A DNA stretch of 64,000 bases, from NCBI RefSeq assembly GCF_017569925.1, contig NZ_CP050854.1, positions 1,860,001 to 1,924,000 of the forward strand, written 5' to 3'. This DNA comes from Brenneria izadpanahii (GTDB lineage Bacteria; Pseudomonadota; Gammaproteobacteria; Enterobacterales; Enterobacteriaceae). Positions within the stretch are counted from its first letter, which is position 1, and every line of letters starts with the position of its first letter. Below are positions 36,944-48,173 of the stretch, in pieces. The notes under the pieces were generated by a model. The model ran no database searches and was not told where the DNA came from. It was given only the letters and a program-made list of their open reading frames with translations. The translations under genes were made by a program, and so were the position numbers.

Positions 36944-38971
36944 GTGAGCATGGACATGAGTGCTTTCTATCAAACATTCTTTGATGAAGCAGATGAATTA
37001 CTGGCGGATATGGAACAGCATTTATTGCTGCTCGATCCCCAAGCACCCGATACCGAACAAATGAATGCCATTTTCCGGGCAGCGCACTCGATAAAAGGGG
37101 GCGCAGGGACATTTGGCTTTACTGTCTTACAGGAAACAACGCATCTTTTAGAAAATCTACTAGATGGTGCAAGACGTGGTGAAATGCGCCTTAGCACTGA
37201 CATCATCAACCTGTTTTTGGAAACTAAAGACATTATGCAGGATCAGTTGGACGCCTATAAAACTGCGCAGGAGCCCAATGCCGAGAGTTTTGAATATATC
37301 TGTCAGGCTCTGCGCCAACTGGCGCTGGAGTCTCAGGCGGAAAGTGCGGCACCCCAAACGGCTACTGCAACAACAGCTGAGAATAAACCGGCTGTGACTG
37401 AAGCGCCTGCGGCGGGATTAGGGCAAGGGGAGATGCGTATCGCACTGACCGGCCTTAAACCGCAGGAAATTCCTCAAATGCTGGAAGAGCTCGGCAACCT
37501 GGGGACGGTGAAAGATCCTCATCAGACGGATAAGAGTCTGGAAGTGACTTTAGAAACCTCCGCCAGCGAAGACGATATCAGCGCGGTTTTGTGTTTCGTG
37601 TTGGAGCCGGAGCAAATCAATTTTCATCCGGCGGCAACGTCCGGCCAGGCTGAAAAGACGGAAGCTGAAGCGAAACCTACCGAGCAGGCCGCGCCGGCCG
37701 TACAAGCCGCGCCTGCAACACCGGCCCCGGCGGCTCCCGCCGTCAAGCCGCATCCCGCACCCAGCGCCGCTAAACACAAAACGGGCGACACCAGCATTCG
37801 TGTCGCGGTGGAAAAGGTGGATCAGTTGATCAACCTGGTGGGGGAACTGGTGATTACCCAGTCCATGCTGGCTCAGCGTTCCAGCGAACTTGATCCCGTC
37901 GCCCATGGCGATTTGCTCAATAGCATGGGGCAGTTGGAGCGCAACGCCCGTGATTTGCAAGAATCCGTGATGTCCATCCGTATGATGCCGATGGAATATG
38001 TTTTCAGCCGTTTCCCGCGTCTGGTGCGCGATCTGGCCGCCAAGCTGGATAAAAAGGTGGAGCTGACATTATTGGGCAGTTCCACCGAGTTGGATAAGAG
38101 TCTGATCGAACGCATTATCGACCCGCTTACCCACCTGGTGCGCAATAGCCTTGATCATGGCATCGAATCGCCGGAGAAACGCATCGCGGCGGGTAAATCG
38201 GAAGTCGGTAATCTGACGCTGTCTGCCGAACATCAGGGCGGCAACATCTGTATTGAAGTTATTGATGATGGCGCCGGGCTTAACCGCGAGAGAATTTTGG
38301 CGAAAGCGATTTCTCAGGGCTTAGCGGTAAGCGACAACATGTCTGATGAGGAAATCGGCATGTTGATCTTCGCGCCAGGTTTCTCTACCGCGGAGAAAGT
38401 GACCGATGTTTCCGGCCGGGGCGTCGGCATGGATGTGGTGAAACGAAATATTCAGGAAATGGGCGGCCACGTCGAAATCTATTTCCAGGCAGGAAAAGGC
38501 ACGACGATCCGAATTCTGCTGCCATTGACCCTGGCCATCCTTGATGGCATGTCGGTGAAGGTTAGCAACGAAGTCTTTATCCTGCCGCTTAACGCCGTGA
38601 TGGAATCGCTACAACCGCAGGCTGAAGATATATATCCTCTGGCCGGCGGAGAGCGTGTTTTGCAAGTGCGCGGCGAGTATCTGCCTTTGGTCGAACTGTT
38701 CCATATCTTTGATGTGGATGGAGCGAAAACCGATCCGACCCAGGGCATTGTCGTGATATTGCAAAGCGCAGGGCGTCGTTATGCGCTGTTGGTGGATCAA
38801 TTAATCGGGCAGCATCAGGTTGTCGTTAAGAATCTGGAAAGTAATTATCGCAAGGTGCCAGGGGTTTCCGCCGCTACGATTTTGGGGGACGGTAGCGTTG
38901 CGCTGATTGTGGATGTTTCAGCGTTGCAGGCGCTTAATCGTGAAAAACGTGTGGTTGAAACCGCAGCTTAA
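36944..38971 (+). CDS. cheA: Chemotaxis histidine kinase CheA
   Basis: CheA phosphorylates CheY and CheB in response to receptor signals. The GTG start at 36944 gives 675 residues. Domain order: P1 with phospho-His 48 (FRAAHSIKGGAGTFGF), P2 CheY-binding domain at about 160-230, an Ala/Pro-rich linker, P3 dimerisation, P4 ATPase (LVRNSLDHGIE N-box, IDDGAGLN, FSTAEKVTDVSGRGVGMDVV) and P5 CheW-like. All kinase boxes are complete. Confidence 0.98.
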   Translation: MSMDMSAFYQTFFDEADELLADMEQHLLLLDPQAPDTEQMNAIFRAAHSIKGGAGTFGFTVLQETTHLLENLLDGARRGEMRLSTDIINLFLETKDIMQDQLDAYKTAQEPNAESFEYICQALRQLALESQAESAAPQTATATTAENKPAVTEAPAAGLGQGEMRIALTGLKPQEIPQMLEELGNLGTVKDPHQTDKSLEVTLETSASEDDISAVLCFVLEPEQINFHPAATSGQAEKTEAEAKPTEQAAPAVQAAPATPAPAAPAVKPHPAPSAAKHKTGDTSIRVAVEKVDQLINLVGELVITQSMLAQRSSELDPVAHGDLLNSMGQLERNARDLQESVMSIRMMPMEYVFSRFPRLVRDLAAKLDKKVELTLLGSSTELDKSLIERIIDPLTHLVRNSLDHGIESPEKRIAAGKSEVGNLTLSAEHQGGNICIEVIDDGAGLNRERILAKAISQGLAVSDNMSDEEIGMLIFAPGFSTAEKVTDVSGRGVGMDVVKRNIQEMGGHVEIYFQAGKGTTIRILLPLTLAILDGMSVKVSNEVFILPLNAVMESLQPQAEDIYPLAGGERVLQVRGEYLPLVELFHIFDVDGAKTDPTQGIVVILQSAGRRYALLVDQLIGQHQVVVKNLESNYRKVPGVSAATILGDGSVALIVDVSALQALNREKRVVETAA

Positions 38972-39005
38972 CAATAAATAGAAGGGTGATGAAAGGGTGG
39001 AAAAC

Positions 39006-39503
39006 ATGACTGGACTTGCAAACGTCACGAAACTGGCGGGTGAAACTGTAGGACAGGAGTTCTTAATTTTTACTCTGGGTGATGAAGAATACGGTGTTGA
39101 TATCTTAAAGGTGCAGGAAATCCGCGGTTATGATCAGGTAACCCGCATTGCCAATACGCCTGAATTTATTAAAGGTGTCACCAATCTGCGCGGCGTAATT
39201 GTCCCCATCGTTGATTTACGTATTAAGTTCGCCCAGCAGGAAGTCGATTACGATGACAATACCGTCGTTATCGTTTTGAATCTCGGACAGCGCGTGGTTG
39301 GGATCGTCGTTGACGGCGTATCCGACGTGCTTTCCCTGACTGCCGATCAGATTCGTCCGGCGCCGGAATTCGCCGTCACGCTATCAACAGAATACTTGAC
39401 CGGGCTGGGTTCTTTAGGTGAAAGAATGCTGATTCTGGTTGATATTGAAAAGCTGCTTAGCAGTGAAGAAATGGCGCTGGTCGACAGCGTGATGAAAGTC
39501 TGA
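39006..39503 (+). CDS. cheW: Chemotaxis coupling protein CheW
   Basis: CheW couples receptors to CheA. The ATG at 39006 gives 165 residues and matches E. coli CheW ([13 protein letters not shown]); the GTG at 38997 would add three residues. The core reads [36 protein letters not shown] and [14 protein letters not shown]. It follows cheA by 34 bases and is closed by a strong terminator. Confidence 0.97.
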   Translation: MTGLANVTKLAGETVGQEFLIFTLGDEEYGVDILKVQEIRGYDQVTRIANTPEFIKGVTNLRGVIVPIVDLRIKFAQQEVDYDDNTVVIVLNLGQRVVGIVVDGVSDVLSLTADQIRPAPEFAVTLSTEYLTGLGSLGERMLILVDIEKLLSSEEMALVDSVMKV

Positions 39504-39518
39504 GTTATTCGCTTATCC

Positions 39519-39550
39519 GTGGGGCCATCCGCCGGCCCCACGCTTTCCTT
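39519..39550 (+). terminator. Rho-independent terminator after cheW
   Basis: Stem GTGGGGCC / GGCCCCAC with a seven-base loop, then a T-rich tail (GCTTTCCTTTCTTT). It ends the motAB-cheAW unit before the separately promoted chemoreceptor gene. Confidence 0.87.
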
Positions 39551-39579
39551 TCTTTATATATTCTCTCCGCGAAAAATCG

Positions 39580-39606
39580 TAAAGATATTCGAAACCATGC
39601 CGATAT
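39580..39606 (+). promoter_or_regulatory. FliA (sigma-28) promoter of the third chemoreceptor
   Basis: TAAAGATA, 11 bases, GCCGATAT: six of eight -35 positions and seven of eight -10 positions match the class III consensus, 49 bases before the ATG. Confidence 0.9.
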
Positions 39607-39654
39607 TACCAAGTGCTACTACTAGCGAAAGTTGATCTACTCAAGGGAAATGAT

Positions 39655-41349
39655 ATGTTCAGTCGTATAAAGGTTGTTACAAGTTTGGTACTTATATTGG
39701 CTTTTTTTGGAGCGCTTCAGCTGATTTCAGCCGGTTTATTTTTTAGCTCATTAAAAACGGATAATGAGATTTTTAGTTCAACGCAGGTTCTTAATCAAAA
39801 AAAATCAGAATTAGATGCTACATGGTCATTTTTGCTACAGACGCGAAATACGTTAAACCGGGCAGGTATTCGCATTGCGCTGGATAGGGAAGGACAGGGC
39901 GCCGGCGCGGCCTTTGATGAATTGCTCGCCTTGGCTAAATCACAATTGAATGCTGCAAACGAGCACTTTGCCAATTATGAGAAAACGGCGCTGGTTGCGC
40001 ATCAGGATCCGGCTATCGCCCGCGAGGTGAAAGAAAACTATATGGCTCTGCATCAGGCTCTGGCGGAGCTGGCCCAATTTCTTTCCAACGATGAGTTTGA
40101 AAAATTTGTCGAACAACCTACCCAGGGATTTCAGGATAATTTTGAAAAGGCTTATTACGCCTATCAGGAAGACAGCGAGAAGCTATATCGCTTGGGCATC
40201 GCAGAAAACAGCGAAGCTTATGATTCCGCGCTTTGGATAATAGGCTCCATCATTGTTTTGGTTCTGCTTCTGGTGCTGATTGCCTGGTCCGGCGTGCAAA
40301 AGTTAATCATCCGGCCGCTTCATATTGTTGTTGAACATATTCGCCACCTTGCCCGAGGCGATCTGACGAAAACGATCGATTTTCACAGTAAAAATGAAAT
40401 GGGGCTTTTGGCTGACAGTCTTCGGAATATGCAGAGCGAGTTTGTTACCACGGTAAGCGCGGTGCGTCAGGGAACGGACGCCATTTATACCGGCGCAACC
40501 GAAATTAGCGCGGGCAATAACGATCTTTCCTCTCGCACCGAACAGCAGGCGTCCGCATTGGAAGAAACGGCCGCCAGCATGGAGCAATTGACCTCGACGG
40601 TGAAACAGAATGCCGAGAATGCCCGGCAGGCTAGTCAACTGGCGTTAAGCGCATCGGAAACGGCGCAGAAAGGAGGGCGAGTCGTCGATAATGTCGTCAA
40701 AACGATGCACAACATCGCCGGCAGTTCGCAAAAAATTGCCGATATTACCAGCGTGATTGACGGCATTGCTTTCCAGACCAATATTCTGGCGCTGAACGCG
40801 GCGGTTGAAGCGGCGCGCGCCGGGGAACAAGGCCGAGGTTTCGCGGTTGTGGCCGGCGAAGTGCGTAATTTGGCGCAGCGTAGCGCTCAGGCGGCAAAAG
40901 AAATTAAAGGTTTGATTGAAGATTCTGTAAATCGTGTCGATGAAGGTTCTGTACTGGTTGAAAGCGCCGGGGAAACGATGGCGGAAATCGTCAGCGCGGT
41001 AACTCGGGTTACTGACATTATGGGCGAGATTGCCTCGGCTTCTGATGAGCAAAGTAAAGGTATTGATCAGGTCAGCCAGGCGGTTACGGAGATGGATAGC
41101 GTAACGCAGCAAAACGCCGCGTTGGTTGAGCAGTCTGCTTCCGCCGCCATTGCGTTAGAAGAACAGGTGAGAATTCTCAATCAGGCGGTTGCGGTATTCC
41201 GTATTGCTGACTCCAATGGGAGTGCGTACCAAACGCCGCAATCGTCACAAACGGAAAAACGTCAGAAACCCGCGCTGTTAGCCGTTTCTGAGGGGGCTGA
41301 GAAAAAGCCCAAAGAGAATCAGTCGGCCGGGAATTGGGAAACCTTCTGA
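39655..41349 (+). CDS. Methyl-accepting chemotaxis protein (third of three)
   Basis: Chemoreceptor of 564 residues from the ATG at 39655 (AAGGGA ribosome site), Tsr/Tar type. Membrane segment one covers about 7-30, the periplasmic sensor runs to about 190, segment two to about 216, HAMP to about 265, then the methylation helices and the tip [20 protein letters not shown]. It ends in NWETF. It lies between cheW and cheR, the classical receptor slot of the enterobacterial che cluster. Ligand unknown. Confidence 0.96.
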   Translation: MFSRIKVVTSLVLILAFFGALQLISAGLFFSSLKTDNEIFSSTQVLNQKKSELDATWSFLLQTRNTLNRAGIRIALDREGQGAGAAFDELLALAKSQLNAANEHFANYEKTALVAHQDPAIAREVKENYMALHQALAELAQFLSNDEFEKFVEQPTQGFQDNFEKAYYAYQEDSEKLYRLGIAENSEAYDSALWIIGSIIVLVLLLVLIAWSGVQKLIIRPLHIVVEHIRHLARGDLTKTIDFHSKNEMGLLADSLRNMQSEFVTTVSAVRQGTDAIYTGATEISAGNNDLSSRTEQQASALEETAASMEQLTSTVKQNAENARQASQLALSASETAQKGGRVVDNVVKTMHNIAGSSQKIADITSVIDGIAFQTNILALNAAVEAARAGEQGRGFAVVAGEVRNLAQRSAQAAKEIKGLIEDSVNRVDEGSVLVESAGETMAEIVSAVTRVTDIMGEIASASDEQSKGIDQVSQAVTEMDSVTQQNAALVEQSASAAIALEEQVRILNQAVAVFRIADSNGSAYQTPQSSQTEKRQKPALLAVSEGAEKKPKENQSAGNWETF

Positions 41350-41455
41350 TAAGGCCATTGCTTTTAGGGACACGGAGAAAATGCCCGCCTTGGTTTTGTA
41401 TAAGCGTTGGCGGCGCATTTGACGAGTTTGTCAGCCGTGTCCCGCATGGCTCTTT

Positions 41456-41587
41456 ATGAAATTTTTTGTGGGTAATAGAGCAAGTCGTCAAGCTGTTGCT
41501 GAGATGGTTCGTACCACCCAACAAAATGCAGCATTAGTAGAATTTGTGTCGCGGTCGGCTCCGTTGGTGAACGGACCGCGACGCTGA
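41456..41587 (+). pseudogene. Small remnant of a further chemoreceptor gene
   Basis: A 43-codon frame just after the third receptor reads MKFFVGNRASRQAVAEMVRT and then TQQNAALVE, a degraded copy of the conserved receptor segment [18 protein letters not shown]. The rest of a receptor is missing. It suggests that a fourth receptor once stood between the third one and cheR, and was lost by recombination between the similar cytoplasmic domains. Confidence 0.65.
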
Positions 41588-41730
41588 GCAATACAGAGTC
41601 AGATTTTCAATCTTGCATCACGACAAGATGAACATCTGATAAATGAGAACAAAGACAAGCCTGCTATAGCTGTAAGGGAAGTTTAGATTGGAAAAGACCA
41701 TAGCAAAAACAGAATGTTGGGCGGTTTAAT

Positions 41731-42606
41731 ATGAAAAGCACACCATCGCAGAATCGCCCCGAACCAGTTTCTATCTTGACGCAGATGGTAGACCGGTTGC
41801 CGTTGTCGGATGTTCATTTCCGGCGCATCAGCCAGCTAATTTATCAGCGTGCGGGGATTGTACTGGCCGATCACAAAAGAGAAATGGTTTACAACCGTTT
41901 GGTCAGACGATTGCGTTTGCTTGGAATTAACGATTTCGGCCAATATCTCGCGTTGCTGGAATCCGATCCGAACAGCGCCGAATGGCAGGCTTTTATTAAT
42001 GCGCTCACGACTAATTTGACGGCGTTTTTCAGAGAGGCTCATCACTTTCCGATATTAGCCGAGCATGCCCGCAAACGTCCCAATGGTTACTCGGTCTGGA
42101 GTACTGCGGCATCGACGGGCGAAGAGCCTTATTCTCTTGCGATGACGCTTGCTGAGGTTTTTGGCAATCGGGCCGGCAGCAGTTGTCAGGTTGTGGCCAG
42201 TGATATCGATACGCAGGTGTTGGAAAAAGCGACGGCCGGTATCTATCGGCAGGAAGAGTTGCGTTCGCTTTCTCCGCAGCAGCTACAGCGATTCTTTTTA
42301 CGTGGCACCGGCCCGCACAGCGGGCTGGTGCGAGTTAGACCGGAACTGGCGTCCATGGTGCATTTTCAACAGTTAAATCTGTTGGCTCCCGAATGGTCTA
42401 TTCCGGCGCCATTTGATGCCATTTTTTGTCGTAACGTAATGATTTATTTTGATAAAGAAACGCAAGAACGAATTTTGCGTCGCTTTGTCCCGCTGCTTAA
42501 GCCAGGCGGATTGTTATTTGCCGGACATTCAGAAAATTTCAGTCAGATCAGTCGAGAATTCTATTTGCGCGGGCAGACGGTTTATGGACTGGCTAAGGAA
42601 AGATAA
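41731..42606 (+). CDS. cheR: Chemoreceptor methyltransferase CheR
   Basis: CheR uses S-adenosylmethionine to methylate receptor glutamates. The 291-residue product has an N-terminal helical domain, the SAM-binding fold ([42 protein letters not shown]) and [14 protein letters not shown]. The beta subdomain that binds the NWETF receptor tail is present, matching the tails of all three receptors here. The stop overlaps the cheB ATG by one base. Confidence 0.97.
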   Translation: MKSTPSQNRPEPVSILTQMVDRLPLSDVHFRRISQLIYQRAGIVLADHKREMVYNRLVRRLRLLGINDFGQYLALLESDPNSAEWQAFINALTTNLTAFFREAHHFPILAEHARKRPNGYSVWSTAASTGEEPYSLAMTLAEVFGNRAGSSCQVVASDIDTQVLEKATAGIYRQEELRSLSPQQLQRFFLRGTGPHSGLVRVRPELASMVHFQQLNLLAPEWSIPAPFDAIFCRNVMIYFDKETQERILRRFVPLLKPGGLLFAGHSENFSQISREFYLRGQTVYGLAKER

Positions 42607-43658
42607 TGAACAAAATTAAAGTGTTATGTGTTGATGACTCTGCCCTTATGCGTCAGATCATGACCGAAATCATTAATAGCCACCCTGATATGGAAGTGGT
42701 AGCGACGGCTCCTGATCCGTTAGTCGCCCGTGACTTAATTAAAAAATTTAATCCGCAGGTATTAACGCTGGATGTCGAAATGCCGCGTATGGATGGATTG
42801 GATTTTCTTGAGAAATTAATGCGTCTGCGCCCGATGCCGGTTGTCATGGTGTCCTCTCTGACGGGAAAAGGGTCAGAGATCACCTTACGGGCTCTGGAAC
42901 TGGGCGCAATCGACTTTGTGACAAAACCGCAGTTAGGTATTCGCGAAGGCATGCTGGCATATAGCGAACTGATTGCTGAAAAGATTCGCATGGCCGCCAA
43001 GGCGCGGCTGCCGCAGCGCAGTAAAACCCATGAGCCGATGACGATTATTCAGCATACGCCGCTGCTCAGTAGTGAAAAACTTATCGCGATAGGCGCATCC
43101 ACAGGGGGAACCGAGGCGATACGCCACGTGCTGCAACCTCTGCCGCCGACAAGCCCGGCATTGCTGATTACGCAGCATATGCCGCCGGGATTTACCAAAT
43201 CCTTTGCGGAACGTCTGAATAAGTTATGTCAGATTACGGTGAAGGAGGCCGAAGACGGTGAGCGCGTTTTACCGGGGCATGCCTATATCGCTCCTGGAGC
43301 GCGGCACCTGGAACTGGCGCGCAGCGGGGCAAATTATCAGGTGCGGCTAAATGATGGCCCGCCGGTTAACCGTCACCGTCCATCGGTTGATGTATTGTTT
43401 CGTTCGGTCGCTCAGTTTGCCGGACGAAATGCAGTAGGGGTCATCCTTACGGGAATGGGAAACGACGGAGCTGCCGGTTTGTTGGAACTTCATCAGGCCG
43501 GTGCCTATACCCTGGCACAAGACGAAGCAAGTTGCGTGGTGTTTGGCATGCCGCGCGAGGCTATCGCTATGGGGGGCGTCGACGAAGTGGTGGATCTGCA
43601 CCAGGTTAGTCAGCGGATGCTGACACAAATCTCTGCCGGACAGGCATTACGTATATAA
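42606..43658 (+). CDS. cheB: Chemotaxis methylesterase CheB
   Basis: CheB removes receptor methyl groups when phosphorylated by CheA. The 350-residue product has a receiver domain with phospho-Asp 56 ([12 protein letters not shown]) and a C-terminal esterase domain with the catalytic triad in [10 protein letters not shown] (Ser), [11 protein letters not shown] (His) and GMGNDGAAG (Asp). Coupled to cheR by overlap. Confidence 0.97.
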   Translation: MNKIKVLCVDDSALMRQIMTEIINSHPDMEVVATAPDPLVARDLIKKFNPQVLTLDVEMPRMDGLDFLEKLMRLRPMPVVMVSSLTGKGSEITLRALELGAIDFVTKPQLGIREGMLAYSELIAEKIRMAAKARLPQRSKTHEPMTIIQHTPLLSSEKLIAIGASTGGTEAIRHVLQPLPPTSPALLITQHMPPGFTKSFAERLNKLCQITVKEAEDGERVLPGHAYIAPGARHLELARSGANYQVRLNDGPPVNRHRPSVDVLFRSVAQFAGRNAVGVILTGMGNDGAAGLLELHQAGAYTLAQDEASCVVFGMPREAIAMGGVDEVVDLHQVSQRMLTQISAGQALRI

Positions 43659-43672
43659 GCAGCTCCCGGTGA

Positions 43673-44086
<414 letters not shown>

Positions 44087-44095
44087 GGGGATCTT

Positions 44096-44743
44096 ATGAA
44101 GCCACATCCAATGCCGCCCGTAAATGACACCGCTTCTGCTACAGAGATTATTTCTCGTATCGGTCAATTAACCCGTATGCTGCGCGACAGCCTGCGGGAA
44201 TTAGGTCTGGACAGCGCGATCGCGGAAGCGGCGGAAGCCATTCCCGACGCCCGCGATCGTCTTGACTATGTTGTCCAGATGACAGCTCAGGCCGCGGAGC
44301 GGGCGCTGAGCTGCGTTGAGGCAGCGCAACCGCGTCAGAACCAGTTGGAAGCCGATGCCAAGTCGCTGAAGTCTCGTTGGGATCAGTGGTTTGAGAGCCC
44401 GATAGAGTTGGCCGATGCGCGTGAATTGGTAACCGACACGCGTAAATACCTCGAAGGCGTGCCCGAACAGACTTCATTTACCAATGCGCAACTGCTGGAA
44501 ATCATGATGGCGCAAGATTTCCAGGATCTGACTGGTCAGGTCATCAAACGCATGATGGATGTTATTCAGGAAATTGAGAAACAGCTGCTGATGGTGCTGT
44601 TGGAAAATATGCCTGAAAAACCGGCCGCCCCCAAACGCGCCAATGATGGCTTGCTGAATGGTCCCCAGGTCGATAAAAGCGCGGCAGGCGTTGTTTCCAA
44701 CCAGGATCAGGTCGACGATCTGCTGGATAGCCTGGGCTTTTAA
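44096..44743 (+). CDS. cheZ: CheY phosphatase CheZ
   Basis: CheZ speeds CheY-P dephosphorylation. The 215-residue product has the long helical hairpin with the catalytic Gln in [14 protein letters not shown] (about residue 146) and the C-terminal CheY-binding peptide ([13 protein letters not shown]). It starts 9 bases after cheY and ends the cheRBYZ unit. Confidence 0.97.
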   Translation: MKPHPMPPVNDTASATEIISRIGQLTRMLRDSLRELGLDSAIAEAAEAIPDARDRLDYVVQMTAQAAERALSCVEAAQPRQNQLEADAKSLKSRWDQWFESPIELADARELVTDTRKYLEGVPEQTSFTNAQLLEIMMAQDFQDLTGQVIKRMMDVIQEIEKQLLMVLLENMPEKPAAPKRANDGLLNGPQVDKSAAGVVSNQDQVDDLLDSLGF

Positions 44744-44941
44744 TTCATTGCTATGTAGTGTACGGACTTTTTCTTACGGTGGCGGTCAGAGCATCTGTCC
44801 GCCATCTCTATTCATGCTCAATCCATCACTATCCGTGAAATAGTCGTTAGTTTCTCCTCTTTTTCTATCCATCGTAATCGCCGTGATTTGTCATGCTAGG
44901 CAGAAAATTGCTATCTCAATCCTAAAAATCAGGAAATTGTC

Positions 44942-46093
44942 GTGGCTGAAGAGAGTGACCTTGAGAAAACTGAAGCGCCCACAGCCCATCGAGAAGAAAA
45001 GGCTCGAGAAGAAGGTCAGATCCCCCGATCCAGGGAGTTAACCTCTGTATTGCTGCTGCTAACCGGCCTCTCGATCATGTGGTTCGGCGGTACGAACATG
45101 GCCCGTAAGTTATCCGCCATGATTGCTCAAGGATTCCGTTTTGAACATGAATTGATAAGCAATGATAAGCAAATGCTCATGCAGTTAGACATTTTGCTTA
45201 AACAGGCGGTTTCGGCTCTGCTGCCTTTTATGGGGGGCGCGGTTCTGGTGGCGATAGCGGCGCCAATGTTGTTGGGAGGCGTACTCTTTTCAACAAAATC
45301 GATCAAATTTGATTTAACCAAGATGAACCCACTCAGCGGCCTAAAACGCATGTTTTCATCTCAGGCGTTAGCCGAGTTGTTTAAAGGCATCCTGAAGGCT
45401 TTGATGGTGGGCGGAATTGCCGGCGGTTTTTTATGGAGCCACTGGCGCGAGATATTGCACCTGATTTCCGAACCGCCCATCACAGCGCTGGGCGATGCAT
45501 TGGGCATGGTTTTCCTTTGTGGATTATTAGTCTTGATAGGATTAATTCCCATGGTCGCTTTTGATGTGTTCTGGCAAATCTGGAGTCATATCAAAAAATT
45601 GCGTATGACCAAGCAAGAAATACGCGATGAACACAAAGAGCATGAGGGGGATCCGCATGTTAAAGGACGAATTCGTCGGCAGCAGCGGGAAATGGCAAAG
45701 CGGCGGATGATGGCCGATGTCCCCAAAGCCCATGTGATTGTAACGAACCCGACGCATTATGCGGTTGCGCTGCAATATGACGATAAGAAAATGAGCGCGC
45801 CTAAATTGTTAGCGAAAGGTACCGATGAAATCGCATTGCGTATTCGCGAACTGGCAAAAGAACATCGTATCCCCATCCTGGAAGCGCCGCCATTGGCCAG
45901 GGCGCTTTATCGGCATACAGAGATTGGCCAGAATATACCGGCACAGCTTTATGCAGCGGTTGCTGAAGTTCTGGCATGGGTTTATCAACTTAAACGCTGG
46001 CGTCGGGAAGGCGGATTGATCCCGAAGAAACCTAAACATTTACCGGTGCCGGCTGAGCTGGACATTGCGAGAGAGAATACTACTGATGGCTAA
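44942..46093 (+). CDS. flhB: Flagellar export switch protein FlhB
   Basis: FlhB is the inner-membrane export-gate protein that sets substrate specificity. The GTG start at 44942 gives 383 residues with four membrane segments and a cytoplasmic domain. The self-cleavage motif NPTH is present in HVIVTNPTHYAVALQYD (about residue 268). The N-terminus (ESDLEKTEAPTAHREEKAREEGQIPRS, here split across domains) is typical. The last 8 bases overlap flhA. Confidence 0.97.
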   Translation: MAEESDLEKTEAPTAHREEKAREEGQIPRSRELTSVLLLLTGLSIMWFGGTNMARKLSAMIAQGFRFEHELISNDKQMLMQLDILLKQAVSALLPFMGGAVLVAIAAPMLLGGVLFSTKSIKFDLTKMNPLSGLKRMFSSQALAELFKGILKALMVGGIAGGFLWSHWREILHLISEPPITALGDALGMVFLCGLLVLIGLIPMVAFDVFWQIWSHIKKLRMTKQEIRDEHKEHEGDPHVKGRIRRQQREMAKRRMMADVPKAHVIVTNPTHYAVALQYDDKKMSAPKLLAKGTDEIALRIRELAKEHRIPILEAPPLARALYRHTEIGQNIPAQLYAAVAEVLAWVYQLKRWRREGGLIPKKPKHLPVPAELDIARENTTDG

Positions 46094-48173
46094 TTTGGCC
46101 GCATTACTTCGTTTACCCACAAACTTTAAAGATACGCAATGGCAGATTCTGGCGGGCCCGATACTGATCCTGTTGATTCTGTCGATGATGGTACTGCCAT
46201 TGCCGCCTTTTATTCTGGATCTGCTGTTTACCTTTAACATTGCGCTATCGGTTATGGTATTGCTGGTGGCGATGTTCACTCAGCGTACGCTGGATTTCTC
46301 AGCGTTTCCAACCATCCTGCTGTTTTCTACATTATTGCGGCTGTCGCTGAATATCGCGTCAACGCGAGTGGTGCTGTTGGAGGGGCATACTGGCGGCGCC
46401 GCTGCGGGGAAAGTGATTGAAGCTTTCGGCCACTTTTTGGTCGGCGGTAACTTCGCCATCGGGATTGTGGTTTTCATCATCCTGGTATTGATTAACTTCA
46501 TGGTTATTACCAAGGGCGCAGGCCGTATTGCCGAAGTGGGCGCGCGCTTCGTGCTGGATGGGATGCCCGGTAAACAGATGGCGATCGACGCCGATCTGAA
46601 CGCCGGATTAATCGGTGAAGCCGAGGCGAAAAAGCGCCGGTCAGAGGTTACCCAGGAAGCGGATTTCTACGGTTCGATGGATGGCGCCAGCAAGTTTGTG
46701 CGCGGCGATGCGATTGCCGGGTTACTGATTATGGTGATCAATATCGTCGGCGGTTTGCTGGTCGGTATCCTTCAGCATGATATGACGTTAAGTCACGCAG
46801 CGGAAACCTATACCCTGTTGACTATTGGCGACGGATTGGTTGCGCAGATCCCGGCGCTGGTCATTTCCACTGCGGCCGGTGTTATTGTGACCCGGGTAAG
46901 CTCCGATCAGGATGTCGGACAGCAAATGGTCTCCCAGCTTTTTGATAACCCTCGGGTCATGCTGTTATGCGCCGCGGTTATCGGGTTAATCGGCCTGGTT
47001 CCCGGGATGCCGAACCTGGTATTCCTGCTGTTCGCCGCCGGGTTATTGGGGGGCGTCTGGCTGCTTAGAGGGCGGAATCTTGGCGTAAATAAAGCCGCGG
47101 CGGCGCCGGAAACTAAAAAAGAAAGTCAGCCGCTGGTTGATGCAACCTGGTCGGACGTACAACTAGAGGATGTGCTGGGCATGGAGGTAGGATACCGGCT
47201 CATTCCTATGGTCGATGCGCAGCAGAACGGCGAACTAATCGGCCGTATTCGCAGCATTCGTAAAAAGTTTGCCCAGGAAATGGGCTACCTGCCTCCCGTC
47301 GTACATATTCGCGATAATCTGGAATTGCAGCCAGCCAGCTATCGGATTCTGATGAAAGGCGTCGAAATCGGTCATGGCGAAGCATTCCCTGGGAAATGGC
47401 TTGCTATTAATCCAGGTAACGCGGTAGGAAAGCTAGACGGCGATGTGACCAAAGATCCTGCTTTCGGGCTACCGGCCTATTGGATTGACAGCGTGCTGAA
47501 AGAACAAGCGCAAACGCAAGGCTATACGGTCGTCGAGTCCAGCACCGTAGTCGCAACGCATTTAAATCACCTGATCACGCTTTATGCCAGCGACCTGTTT
47601 GGCCGGCAAGAGGCCCAGCAATTATTGGACCGTGTTGCTAAAGATATGCCGAAGTTGGTTGAGGATTTCATTCCTGATGTGGTTACGCTGACTACTTTCC
47701 ACAAGGTATTGCAGAACCTATTGGCTGAGCGGGTTTCTATCCGTGATATGCGCACGATCATCGAAACCATTTCAGAACACGCGGCAGTGCAAAAAGATCC
47801 GAATGACTTGACGGTTGCAGTCAGGGTGGCATTGGGCAGGGCCATTACTCAGCAATGGTTCCCTGGCGGCGGCGATATCCACGTCATCGGATTGGGCGCT
47901 GGATTAGAAAAAATGTTGATGCAGGCATTACAAAATGGCGGCGGTTTAGAGCCAGGTCTGGCCGATCGTCTGTTGCAGCAGGCTCAGGAAGCGGTACAAC
48001 ACCAGAAAGATATGAATGCGCCGCCGGTGCTGTTGGTCAATCACGCATTACGGCCGCTGCTGTCGCGTTTTTTGCGGCGTAACTTCTCTGATTTGGTGGT
48101 TCTCTCTAATCATGAAGTCAGCGATAGCCGTCAAATCCGTATGACTTCAATCATTGGAGCAAATGCCAAGTGA
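46086..48173 (+). CDS. flhA: Flagellar export gate protein FlhA
   Basis: FlhA forms the nonameric ring of the flagellar export gate. From the ATG at 46086 (MANLAALLRLP) it has 695 residues: eight membrane segments, the FHIPEP-family loop (VITKGAGRIAEVGARFVLDGMPGKQMAID, shown only in part as family landmark) and a large cytoplasmic domain (ending IRMTSIIGANAK). It is overlapped by flhB at the start and by flhE at the stop. Confidence 0.97.
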   Translation: MANLAALLRLPTNFKDTQWQILAGPILILLILSMMVLPLPPFILDLLFTFNIALSVMVLLVAMFTQRTLDFSAFPTILLFSTLLRLSLNIASTRVVLLEGHTGGAAAGKVIEAFGHFLVGGNFAIGIVVFIILVLINFMVITKGAGRIAEVGARFVLDGMPGKQMAIDADLNAGLIGEAEAKKRRSEVTQEADFYGSMDGASKFVRGDAIAGLLIMVINIVGGLLVGILQHDMTLSHAAETYTLLTIGDGLVAQIPALVISTAAGVIVTRVSSDQDVGQQMVSQLFDNPRVMLLCAAVIGLIGLVPGMPNLVFLLFAAGLLGGVWLLRGRNLGVNKAAAAPETKKESQPLVDATWSDVQLEDVLGMEVGYRLIPMVDAQQNGELIGRIRSIRKKFAQEMGYLPPVVHIRDNLELQPASYRILMKGVEIGHGEAFPGKWLAINPGNAVGKLDGDVTKDPAFGLPAYWIDSVLKEQAQTQGYTVVESSTVVATHLNHLITLYASDLFGRQEAQQLLDRVAKDMPKLVEDFIPDVVTLTTFHKVLQNLLAERVSIRDMRTIIETISEHAAVQKDPNDLTVAVRVALGRAITQQWFPGGGDIHVIGLGAGLEKMLMQALQNGGGLEPGLADRLLQQAQEAVQHQKDMNAPPVLLVNHALRPLLSRFLRRNFSDLVVLSNHEVSDSRQIRMTSIIGANAK

